From NCBI RefSeq assembly GCF_963678975.1, contig NC_089284.1:2107001-2171000 (forward strand): a DNA stretch of 64,000 nucleotides, in the 5' to 3' direction. Under the pieces are notes generated by a model. It had not been told where the DNA came from. It ran no database searches and saw only the letters and a list, made by a program, of their open reading frames with translations. The stretch comes from Dysidea avara. Taxonomy: Eukaryota > Porifera > Demospongiae > Dictyoceratida > Dysideidae. Every line of letters starts with the position of its first letter. Within the stretch, counting starts at the first letter, position 1. Shown here in pieces: positions 33,001 through 44,113 of this stretch. Both the position numbers and the translations under genes were made by a program.

Positions 33001-36000
33001 CTATACACTGTCCCTAAAATTCCTAATTTTTTTCTTATACTTGTTTGTGAATTTTTTTGCAAGATTATGACTAACCTGCTTTTCACAAAACCAGTCGCAA
33101 CATTATAATCACAGCACTATATACTAGACTATGACTCATACCAAGAGTTCATAATATAAAAAAAAGAGCCTCTCTTTCATATTATGAACTCTTGATTAGT
33201 GGGCATGGCTCTACATAAGCCTGCAGACAATAATGGATGTGGAATTGTGCATACCCACAGACTGATAAATGGGCGTGGCTACCATATACCTACAGACAGT
33301 AATTTATATAAGTGGGCATGGCTCATGAAAGTAGGACTATGCTATGATGTGTTAATACATGTCCACATTGTTACACTAATTTAGCACGTGATCCAATCCG
33401 GATAATCTGTAAAGCGGGACCTGGATGACCTGACTTGGTTTTAACACTGTTACTAAATGACTTACACGTGACTAGTTCGCCGCAAGTTACTCTCACTGAT
33501 CAATATCAACTACCAACTTTGAAAACCACCGAGCCACGTGTGTTCAAATCAACTAAACTAACCACTGATGCAATACACACCTGTAGATGGAAGCCCTACT
33601 GTAGTCTATTAACACTATCAGCGGAGAACCTTGACTGGTGGCCATGGTAAAGAAGGATAAAAGGTAATACAATAGCACAAGCATTGTATGTTTATCAATA
33701 CACCAAAGGTTTTTTAAATTAGAAACATTTCTGTGAAAGAATTAGGGCTATAGTTGTAGCCAGTTTTCCGCTACGCTTGACTGAAGGCGTCAGGCAGGCA
33801 GTAGAAAATTGTTGAATAATATTTTTTTTTGAAATTCTGTAGCAACTTGACAAACGTTTCGGGTCATACTTTTGGGCTTGATTTTACCCAACCAGTACTG
33901 TCATGTTGAGGAAGGTTTTTGGGTTATATTATATCACGGGCCACGCCCACACCTTCGCTGTCCCTACTATATCATACTGTATGATGTACACAGATACACT
34001 ATCACTGACCTATTCCATGTTCTAACAAGCGACCCAGAGTGTGTTGACACTCAGCAGGCCTCTTAAAGAACAACTTCATGGTGGCAGTGAGTAGCTGCAA
34101 CTTGACAGTTGAGCTTGACTCTTCTTCAACTTGATTCACTACATCTTCCAACTGATAAGGGCTGTTTGGAAGTGCCTAATACAAACACACACTAACTTAT
34201 GCAATTACAAACCCGCAGACATGAAATTCATAATTTCTATCATAAGGGGTAAAATCTTAATACCTTACCTCACCATACTCTCCCAGGATCCAGATCAAGG
34301 CTGCTTTTCCCTCTGATTCAGTAATGGTGTTCACATTCTTGGGCAACTCTGGTAAAATCATCTCTTCCAGTGACTCATCTTGTCGCAGAATACCTATGTA
34401 CGTACAGTAAATTATTACTGTTACTAAACATAGTAAGGCCACTAAATCTTCAAACCACATATTGCACACATTTAATTGTAAGTCACAGTGCTTACTTGTT
34501 AGGCACACCAACACATTTGAGGTCATACAGGAGATGCCATAGGACAACAAAGACAGAAGCTTTTTGACACAAGTTTGTGCCAACTCTGGCAGTCGCAGTG
34601 CTATACTACCAATGGAAGTGATAGATTGCTTGGAGACTAACACATTAACATCAGCAGCATACTCCCTGTAAGAAGACACATTGGTATAGCAAACTTCTCC
34701 TTCTCTAATAAGTGACTTGTGGTACTTATATGATTATAAGGTCACAATGCCACCAAACGACCAATCATACTCTAGTTTTATGCATTTAAAGACCAGGTCA
34801 TATCACAACGAGTGAATTGACTGACCCAAGTTCATTGATGATCTCTAGTGCATTGATGTTGTCACTGACTTCAACAAGCACTTCAATCTTCTTGTTCTTC
34901 AAGTATGGAGGATCACTAAACCTGCATCAAACAAAATGGATAGAAACAAAAACTGGTTAGTGCATGTTTGCACACCTGCAGTAAAAACTCCGAAAATTCT
35001 CACAAAACAAATCCGGTTGTCGTGCCAACAACAGCTGGAAGTGTAACAAGCAGGTGTATGCTAGTTCAGGTGATCCACAACTGAGAAATGTCAACAATGG
35101 TGCTGCAACAAGGAACAAAACAGTGTTATTATTATTGATCTAGCCCTTAGCTATATTTATAAGTGGTTATAACTGTAGGATTATTGTATAAGAATGTAAG
35201 AGGGGTTACACTGTTGACAATAAGTTAGTCATAATATTTTTTTTTAATTTGTCATAAAAGTTACATGATAGCTTTATTGGTTTTGCTAGATTATAAACCA
35301 AGGTTTGACGTACTTTTAATCCTTTGGTGCACATCAGCATGTAGGTGCATCATGTTTTCTGTGTACTTTAAGAATAGTTTTATGGTTGCCATGACAATGC
35401 CACAATTAGCATGCTTCAGTCGATCATCTAGGATATTCTAAATAACAAATCAAGAGCAATTAATGAAACATCACAGAAATACATATTACATTGAAAGGAT
35501 TTTTATTTTTTTCTACATGCAGACCAACCACAGATATTTTTAAAAATTACCCTTCACTACTACATTATAAGATAACGGAAATGGTCACTTGTATTGCCCT
35601 GTAACTAGTGATACTAGTAGTAATGTCTCAGACTTATATAGTGGGGCAAAGGGTCAGAAAACATAATAGCAGTAAATATAATGCATGCAGAGTTCTCGCT
35701 AGCATCAAATTTTGGCCTGTGATGTTTGCTCACTTTCTTCACTAGCACATAGTTTATCCCTGCCTTGCATGTACATAGGGTCTGATAAGACATCTCTTTG
35801 TTAAGACATGATTCGGTACTCTATACTATATAGTATATAGGTAGGTGAAGGTTCTTTGGTTAGAAAATCAGGTACGTTAATTTCTCATCTAGACTTCATC
35901 TGTACACTATAAGGGATGTTCCAAAATATTATATGTTACATTACCAGTATATCAAACAGCTCCTCTTCATTCTCAGGTTCATAGCGTAACAGAATTTCTA

Positions 36001-38065
36001 ACAATGTACACTGTCCCCATTCTGAAAATTCATGAAACCTGTTGTGGAATCGTTTTAACATGTTAAAACAACATTACAAATGCTAACAAACCTGCTTAAC
36101 AGGTAATGGGCGATGTTTCTGTTGACAACCATTCCACCTTCACTAGCCAGGATCTCATTAAGTGCATGGGTAGCATTTAGTACAACAAATGGATCTTTGT
36201 CACGAAGCATTCGATACAACAAATCCACCATGTTTAATTCTAAAATAAAGCACATATATTTACAGTTTTATGAGTTTTATTCCTAAGTACCTGATATAAA
36301 GTCCGGTGCTAGATAGAAGACCTTCAAGCATCCTATCACAGCTGTCCTTCGTACATAAGGGCTGCGGTCATGAAGGCCAGACATTAATGGCTCACGAAGG
36401 TACTCCAACAATTCTGGAACCCTGTGACAATCACCATGACAACAGCTCACAGTAAACAAAACAAAAAAAATACCCTAAAATTCACTACACTAACACATCA
36501 GTTATGCTATGATGAAGTGTATACAAGTCATTTGTAGCTTGCAGTTTTTATAAATATTTACAAAGTTACAAAGCTTCATAGACCATTCAAGTTGTAAATT
36601 TCTACACAAAATACTTATAAGGATCGCACCATTTTTCCACTTCACCTTGCATGGCCATCATGAGACAGCAGAACTCTTACAGATGCAATCAAGAGGAAAT
36701 TTAGCCTAAACAACCATTCATGCCTACATGTCTAAGGGTCTAGAGTGTGGAAGATGATACTGTAAAGTATATCCTATTGTAGTCCCATCAAAGTGATTTA
36801 AGGTTACGGAGTGCCTTGATACAGATTATATCACACCTGCACCACACTCTCATTTCAAACAGCATGAAGAAACCAAGCATATCTGAAGACACTGTAAGTG
36901 ATAAATTACTATTGTTTAAAATTAAAGCTAGTATTCACTGGGTACTTTGAATACTTTAACAGTAGCACAACATTGCTAACTTGTTATTTACATATTCCGT
37001 TGATTGATGTTTTTACCTGAGAGAACACATACTCCTCAGGGCAAGCCCTCTGATCATTGGGTTTCTGTCTTGGGTATCCTTGACTAGTGTGTTCACCGTC
37101 AACAGTGACAGTTCAGAGTTGGACTCAGCATAGTTGCAGAGGAACAAGTACACTAACTTCTTCTGTACCACGTCTGTGGTGGCTCCAGCCTGTTTGAGAG
37201 CACAGACTGGCAAATCACATCACACACACACACACACACACTGTGAATTTTAAAGAATCATATAGCACAGTTCTGCTATGAACACAAGGAATTATGACGC
37301 CAATGAACTAAAATTAAAACATTAGGTCAAGATTGTTCATCTGATTGTGGATGTTACTACATATAGTGCCTATGCCATGTGTGCATGCGGACACGTGTGT
37401 GATGCATCATTACTGCTCCACGTAGAGTTAAAGTATAGCTAAGAGTAAGGATCTCAGCAGTAAGCCACAACACTAAACACACACCACAAACACATTACAT
37501 ACCATAATCATCTCACTGAACAGTTTTGACATATCAATACCCAGCGTCATGAAAGCAATAACTTTCTGAACAGTTTGAAGGTAGCGACGAGGATCTCTCT
37601 GCACTTCTGAACTGCGCAGGGCTGTCCTGATAATAGAGAATCATATAATGAATTACACTTTAGTCTACTACACAAATTCTACATAAATTATGCGTATCCA
37701 ACTTTCTGAAAAGATGTAGCCTAGATAACATTGTAGAAATAGTGGGTTGGTATCAAATAATCACATTAATATTTATCCATTAAAAAAATTATGGGCTAAA
37801 TACCCAATACCATAATCGAACCTATTCAACTGATGAAAACAACTTACAGGAGTTTGACGTTACAATCGAACAAATGTCGTTTTTTATTTCGGCAGAATGC
37901 ACATACAGACCCATACGTATTATCATAGATAAAATAACGCTTAATAACCGGTGGATCCTTTACGTGTACGGGCCTATGATCAACTGAATCGTTAAGCTGT
38001 TAGACTTACTTAAGGTCGCTGATATCACTTCTCTTGTTCTCTACCGTTATTTTTGCGCCAGCCAT
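30082..38065 (-). CDS. AP4B1: AP-4 complex subunit beta-1
   Basis: Eighteen exons: 38010-38065, 37503-37626, 37017-37189, 36291-36421, 36092-36239, 35945-36038, 35314-35437, 34976-35102, 34826-34921, 34496-34665, 34269-34393, 34010-34175, 32143-32216, 32027-32092, 31377-31500, 31055-31322, 30329-30467, 30082-30237. All phases agree and give 786 aa (human AP4B1 is 739). AP-4 sorts cargo such as ATG9 from the trans-Golgi network. The HEAT-repeat trunk follows AP4B1 closely: [103 protein letters not shown]. The C-terminal appendage ends [13 protein letters not shown]. The N-terminus ([19 protein letters not shown]) is not conserved with human. Intron 12 (32217-34009) and others carry repeats. 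It lies 298 bp downstream of ZDHHC on the same strand. Confidence 0.95.
32311..32779. mobile_element. inverted-repeat MITE in AP4B1 intron 12
   Basis: Left end TATAGAGGATTCCAGGAATT and complement of the right end TATAGGGGATTCCAGGAATT, about 25 bp with one or two mismatches, continuing into TATGA. The TATA-containing ends suggest a Tc1/mariner-type TA target. Non-coding; the ORFs inside are chance. Confidence 0.55.
32850..33990. repeat. foldback and inverse family A fragment in AP4B1 intron 12
   Basis: 32850-33045: GGAATTTTAATTAGAGTAGG pairs (imperfectly) with CCCTAAAATTCCTAATTTTT, and GTGTATAGTGCTGCAATAAA with TTTATTGCAGCACTATACAC. 33745-33990 reads the complement of the family A body, with GCTTGACTGAAGGCGTCAGG and a head ending CATACTGTATGATG only 15 bp from the AP4B1 exon at 34010. 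Between them, 33130-33190 holds an ATAATATGAACTCTTG/CAAGAGTTCATAATAT inverted pair. Confidence 0.5.
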
Positions 38066-38363
38066 CGTCTGTATTCTAATAATTTAAAGTACACTAGTTT
38101 ACGGAAATTGCACAAACACATGCACTCAGTAAATTACAGTACACGTACAAATAGTAATACTTATACAAAGCACGTCCATAAACAGTGTACAATATGAATC
38201 AGATGCAACACAAAGTTGGTGCATAAATACAATAGAAAATCATAAATGAAGTTGACAGAAAAAATGATAGAATCAACACATGATGCATCCTGAGTTGAAG
38301 CATGAAACTTGTATATTTTTGTTGTATTTTTTATGGGTTTTGTTCTTTTTAAGTAACTATTCT

Positions 38364-41300
38364 TCATACTTCATCCTCCATTAGAATAACTGGAGCATTT
38401 CGTGCACTTTCAATGGTAGTGTCACTGCGTACGCTGTCATGCCGCACGCTGGGAGCACCAGTGGTTGATGGAGGGTAGGGGGGTGGAGCTGTTTGTGTTC
38501 CAACAACATCATAGTGATGGTATTCTGGTGGTTGAACAAACGCTGAATCATCTTCTTGGCCATTACCAAGTTGTGGACTAAGAGTACCATTTTGCTACAA
38601 AAACAAGTTGAAATGTGACTATACACAACTAACTCCCACGACCTATAAACTAGCTGAGGCAAGGTAACAATGAAAAAATAAAGTAAATGTATAAAGCTAA
38701 TGGAGCTCAAGGAGTCTTTAAAATCTTCTATCCAAATAAATAACATACTGGAATGCCACACTGAGCAGTAGCAGAGTTGTAACTTATCCCATTGTCCCGC
38801 TCCATCCCTTCAGTGACACAGCCGACATGAATTGCCTCAGATTCTCTCTTCAACACCACCTTGTTGTGTGCTGGACGAGATTGTGTTGATGATGGAGCAT
38901 ACGGCTTCATCTCATAATGCATGTATCTAAAGAGAAGTCACAGTATCAATAACAACAGTCAAGATTACATACTTGTTGAGAACCGCCATCACTATTTTAA
39001 TGTCCTCAACTACAGGACTGGACTATTGGGCTGGATTTCGCACATTCTGGTTGGATTTATTGAGTCTCGCTAGTTAGGCCACTTCAACTTAGTTGTTTCA
39101 TGGGTGAAAATCTTAATACTATATGATCGGTAGGTTGGCATACAAATATATTAACAGAATCAGGACAAGAGTACAAAAATAACAATACACAAGTAAGTGG
39201 GCATGGTCTTGGCAACTCATTTACAGCCATAGTGTGCTCTGAGGTAGGTTGGGAATATATTTACAGGTAAACAGTACATTAAATGCATTGGAAGAATACA
39301 AGGCTTGTGCTCAAAGTTTCTAGTGGTATTTAACTTCATTTTCTACTTATTTTAATTTTTCAATCTATAAAAAAGGTGGGTCAATTGGGCCCATGAAACA
39401 ACTAATAAACATGGCCTTTACGAAACCTGCAGCCCAATTCAAGCATTGAATACAAGCAGTGAAATACATGAGAATTGTTTTCTAAGGATTTCATTACTGT
39501 TTATCTACATCACTTGTGTATACTCCTCATCCATGTATATAGTAATGCTGAGACAGCAACTAGTGATAGAGCTGCCAGTAGCTATGGTGGGAAAATAAGA
39601 ACCCTTCAGTTGTGTAATGACTGCGTATTAGAAAGGAGTTTAGATTGTTTCAAGATGGATAGTTATATTCAACATTTTAATAATGCCAGCAGGTTCCCTC
39701 AACTCAGTAAATCCAACCATAGAATGTGTACAAATCCATCAGTCCAGTACACTGAATAGTGATGGCCAACAACTATATTTAATCACATTGATACCCTAAG
39801 CCTAATCTGAGAAGTTTACCATTACACAATGGAAGTAGTGACTGATCATTCTACAATTTAGGAGGAATTAAGTAACCAATTTCACATGGTGTCATCAATT
39901 TTATCACATCTGGTTGTTGGGGGTGTATACCCATTCACTGGACTGGATTACTGGACTGTTTGCTCAAACACCTTTTCAACCACTAAAAGTGATTAGCTAT
40001 GTGATCATTACTACATGCTTGGGATGCTAAGTGTCTCGTCTTATATATTAGTGGCACTATAGTTGTAGTGGCCTATTTAATAGCATGAGTTCATAATTAA
40101 TAGTTTGAACTCTTGTTGTGTCATTTTTCATAAAGATGTGAAGCCAAACCTGTCTGTTAGTGTGTGTGTGTGTGTGTGTGTGTTGGGTGCAATTTACAAG
40201 CTTTATGAGAATATACAGACTAGCATCATATGTATTGTAAAACTAATTGAATTTCATGTCAATGTATCAATGTGCAGGGTTAATCTAGGGAGGGGGGTGG
40301 GAGGGGGCACAGGCCACCCTGGGTTAGCTATTGCCCCCCTAGGTTTATACCTAAAGCCTTGAGAAATGGAAAGGTTTAATTGATCCCAAAGTTGTATAAT
40401 CCAATGGTCAATATTCAATGGCATCACAGTAAAATTTCACCAAAATTGAGTATATTAACACCTAAATTTTCTAAATTTTCCTGGGGGAACATGCCCCCAG
40501 ACCCCCCTAGAATCCAAAGCAACTTACTTCGCCCCCTCTAGGTTAATATTCTGGGTTGAGCCCTGATGTGTGCTGTTTTACAAAAGAAAGTTAGACATTA
40601 TACATTGGCAGCAGTAACAGAGCTTGCAGTGCTAAAATATTTTTGATAATGAACTACCTGAGATTATAGTGCAGTTTAGTGAATATTTTTATCTCTTGTG
40701 GTGAATAGTGTTGATTTCTAAAACCCTTTACAACAACAACAACAACAACCTGAGTCCAGTAGTCCAGTCCAGTGAATGGATACACCCTGATTGTTACATA
40801 CTAATGGACTTAGGAACATTCTGCATGACTTGTTTAAGGATACATGTTATGCTGAACACAAGCCTACACATGTGTTAACATCAAGCAAATTATGTAGCAC
40901 ATAAACCAAACCCAAACAGTACATGCTCACTGCCATAAAATCATTGTAAATGGCTTCACCATTATATGCATAAATTGACCAGAAAATTTTAGTTTGACCT
41001 AACAGAATAGTTCATCATGACATCTACTGCAACATTTAAACAGCAGTAAACTATACACACACATGCGCGTGCTACACAATCAAACCTGGGAAATTTGCTG
41101 CTGCATAATACAGTAAGGTAGTTATACAGGCAACCACGATCAAAAGGATTGTTGACACCACGAAACTTTCCTGTGACATGTTCATTTGTTGTCCTGCCCT
41201 TACAAAGAAGGCCAATGTGGAAACCAGTTAATCCCACTACTGGAACAAACACCAAAGCTCCAACAACAAGCAAAATAATACTAGCACATTTGTTAAGAAT

Positions 41301-43059
41301 TAAATTACAAGTACAAGGCAACATAAAAGCTACACATGTATTTATATTACTGCATGACACAAACGAGAGACCAATCCAAATTACAGCAGGTTACCAGGAG
41401 GTTACAAAGCAACCAGTGTAGTTGGCATGGAGAAGCAAGTTAGGTGGTCAAATCTCATTGTTTGTACTGACATCATAGCATGCACACATACAAGCTGTAC
41501 ATGTATTCTATTTTATTAGTTTTAGGATACTCAACAATAACTTCATCAAGATTGTCTCGTGAGAGGATGATGGACAGCAGACCAAATCCAATTCCACAAA
41601 CAATCATTACTGTCAGTGAATTGACAAAGAAGAAGAAATACTTGTAATTTCTTTTGCCAACACAGTTGTCTACCCATGGACAGTGGTGATCAAAATTCTG
41701 TGAATAAATAAAGTGCATCATCACGTATGGTAAATCTTTAGGGGTCCTTTTGTTCTACAAGAGACTACAGTGGAAGCAGACACTTGAAAATGAGGACACC
41801 TTCGTAATCTGGACTAGTGCTCAGCAATATACCAATCTTTTAGTTAAACTGTGGTATGTCTCTAATTTGGACACTTGGTAATAGTCTCACAATATTCAAG
41901 GTACACAGGTTTCAGCAGTATAATTCATTTTGGAGGCACATACCTTCCTGGACAATTGTACTTACAGTGTACTGACCTCCACATAAACACACTGCACACA
42001 CACACTGACCTCTACACAATTGTCACATATACTACAGTGGGAACATCTTGGGGGCCGATAAAATCGACACGTTTCACACCATTTCATCTTCACTTGTACC
42101 CCATTTATCTCCAATGTCCTGTACAATGGCTGTCTAAAATCATCCTCTTCATCAGAATGTTCTACAAAGCCACATGAGAAGCACCCACACATTATGATCA
42201 ATCACATTAATGAACAGACTAATAAAACCACAATAATGATTGTCAATAGCAAGTGGAGACTATATGGTCTGTAAAATAAGATTTGCTTTCTTAAAACAGA
42301 AACCAATTGGAGCCATGCATCTGAGTTACCCAGTGAAAGCATTAGTCTTACTCTAAATCTCCTAAAATAATCACAAAGAAAATATCAACATCCTTACAAA
42401 ATATACACATAGAATCGCAAGCACACACACTACATACATGTGGACACACATATTACGTACCTCTAGGATATATTCCAGGGTCTACAAATGAGGCAAGGAG
42501 GAAGGTGGAACAGACAAACAAGTACAGCACAACCATAAACACCGTGCCAAGAATTGGTACTAACGCTCTCAGTCCATCATCCATGTATTTATCAAAAATA
42601 TTTCTCATCCTGAAGGGAAAAATAAGGGATTGTGTGCGGTGCAATCTCGCCCAAACGTGTGATAAGTGAGTTAGCTAGATAAATGCACGTCCATGGTAAT
42701 CAACAGTTTCAGTACAAATTGGTATCACAGGGCGATTTTCACAGTTTTTTAGCTTCAGATACAGGTACCGTACACTTATTGCGGTGCAGCCATAGTTGGG
42801 TGTGAATCCCGCACATCCCCGCTTGAGGCATCCCCTTGTTGAGATAAACTTAAAACAGATTTCGTAATTAAACAACCTAGACTTAGATACTCACACTAAC
42901 AAACGTATCCGTTATATATTAAATCGCTAACAAAGCAGATTCTCCCAGTGTAAACACATGAACTTACGGGAACATAAAGAACAGTAGTCCACCAGTTATC
43001 AGCAAGGCGCTGGACACAATAAAAGGAATTTGTTTCGAAGACAAGGTACAACCTGGCAT
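38364..43059 (-). CDS. palmitoyltransferase of the ZDHHC5/ZDHHC8 type
   Basis: Seven exons, 42968-43059, 42461-42609, 42010-42161, 41492-41697, 41086-41280, 38749-38926 and 38364-38594, in agreeing phases, 400 aa. It transfers palmitate to cysteines of membrane-associated proteins. Two N-terminal membrane segments ([13 protein letters not shown] and [20 protein letters not shown]) precede VDPGIYPRG. The Cys-rich domain has [20 protein letters not shown] and the catalytic DHHC at residues 134-137 ([20 protein letters not shown]). The TTxE motif is TTNE at 230-233 in [19 protein letters not shown]. The order [20 protein letters not shown] and NPF marks the ZDHHC5/8 group, but the tail is far shorter than the 700-plus residues of the human proteins. 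The tail is proline-rich (PPEY, APPPYPP) and ends EDEV. It is head-to-head with MKS1. The intron at 38927-41085 holds repeats. Confidence 0.93.
39925..40790. mobile_element. inverted-repeat element in the ZDHHC intron, with nested insertion
   Basis: Left end GGTGTATACCCATTCACTGG and onward to ACTGGACT; right end AGTCCAGTAGTCCAGTCCAG to GGATACACC. The inverted repeats are about 35 bp. A CAGGG-ended element (40275-40565) sits inside. GT and CAA microsatellites occur at about 40159-40182 and 40733-40750. No clear target duplication was found. Confidence 0.5.
40275..40565. mobile_element. CAGGG-ended element, 291 bp, 5-bp target duplication
   Basis: Ends CAGGGTTAATCTAG and GGGTTGAGCCCTG. The flanks ATGTG at 40270-40274 and 40566-40570 are identical. 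The interior has the G-run/C-run pair GGGAGGGGGCACAGGCC and TAGCTATTGCCCCCC. A close relative in the same orientation is at 47561-47848. Confidence 0.65.
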
Positions 43060-43207
43060 GGTGACCACACGTAACCACTACAAGTTTACGCTAACACACT
43101 ATTCGCTACGATAACTTAGAACAAGACATCGACACGACAGACCGCACTAAATAATAAGATTCATATGCTAAGCGCGTATAAAATATTCAGTGATCTCAAC
43201 TTCGATA
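43060..43207. promoter_or_regulatory. bidirectional promoter, ZDHHC / MKS1, with RFX X-box-like site
   Basis: 148 bp separate the divergent start codons. GTGACC-ACA-CGTAAC at 43061-43075 matches the RFX X-box (GTNRCC, 0-3 bases, RGYAAC) at 11 of 12 defined positions. It lies 132 bp before the MKS1 ATG, within the distance usual for ciliary gene X-boxes, and one base from the ZDHHC ATG. A TATAAAATATT stretch near 43178 lies about 30 bp before the MKS1 ATG. Confidence 0.6.
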
Positions 43208-44014
43208 ATGGCTAATGCCGAAGGTATTTATCGTACTGTAGACAGTTTGAAGAACTTCCTAATAAGGTGAATTAGTGCTAGTGTGCAGAAAAGCTACTGT
43301 ATGGGAATATAACACCTTAGGGTACAATTACGAAAGGTTACGGGGGTTGATATCTCCGTACACGACCCACTACAGCCACAGCAAGAATCAGAGGAACTGG
43401 GGGCAGCTACCAGTAAGAACAATTTTCTGCCATTTTTGTTTGTCAGCAAAATTGTAGGACCTGATGAAGAAGAGTGGGTGTTTCGATGGCAGCAAAAAGC
43501 TTTTAGTGAAGTGAGAAAGTTAAAATCTCTGCTGAATACTGTAATTTGTTACTAGCATGAAGAAGAGATCTTTGCTGATCAATTTAATTGTGTGACAGCC
43601 CTGCACGAACGTTATCATGAGGATGTAGTGAAACTGAGGTGATTATAATATCAAGTATTGTTTGTGAACATGTTCCCTTGGTGCATGCATGTGTGTCAAC
43701 TTTACTCACATTGCTCAGTTTACCCAGCTATATAATGGGGACCTGGTAGCCTGGCATCAACTGGGGAAGCAGTACACCCAGCTGTAATATCAATGGGTAC
43801 CTGGTGTTTATTGGGGAAAAAATTCCCTTGTCTCATTTGGGGGTGTTGGGGTCATTATGGAACTTTGGGTTCCGCGACCTCCATGAGACCTGGACAGTCC
43901 TCCTGCGAATTACTAGCCCTGCTCCGGAGGATTTACCTGTGCAAAGCTGAGTGGTACACAGTGCTGGTTCACTGGACAGTAATAGCTATGTTTTGCATGG
44001 CTACCTAGGCTTTG

Positions 44015-44113
<99 letters not shown>

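Noticed and set aside
42675..42875. Possible extra ZDHHC exon between exons 1 and 2
   Set aside because: Exon 1 (phase 2) joins directly to 42609 and gives the expected second membrane segment; this ORF has no family similarity.
43321..43412. MKS1 exon 2 starting at 43337 after GAAAG
   Set aside because: That frame gives a peptide unlike MKS1 and a phase that does not fit exon 3; the acceptor at 43320 gives RVQLRKVTGVD and fits.
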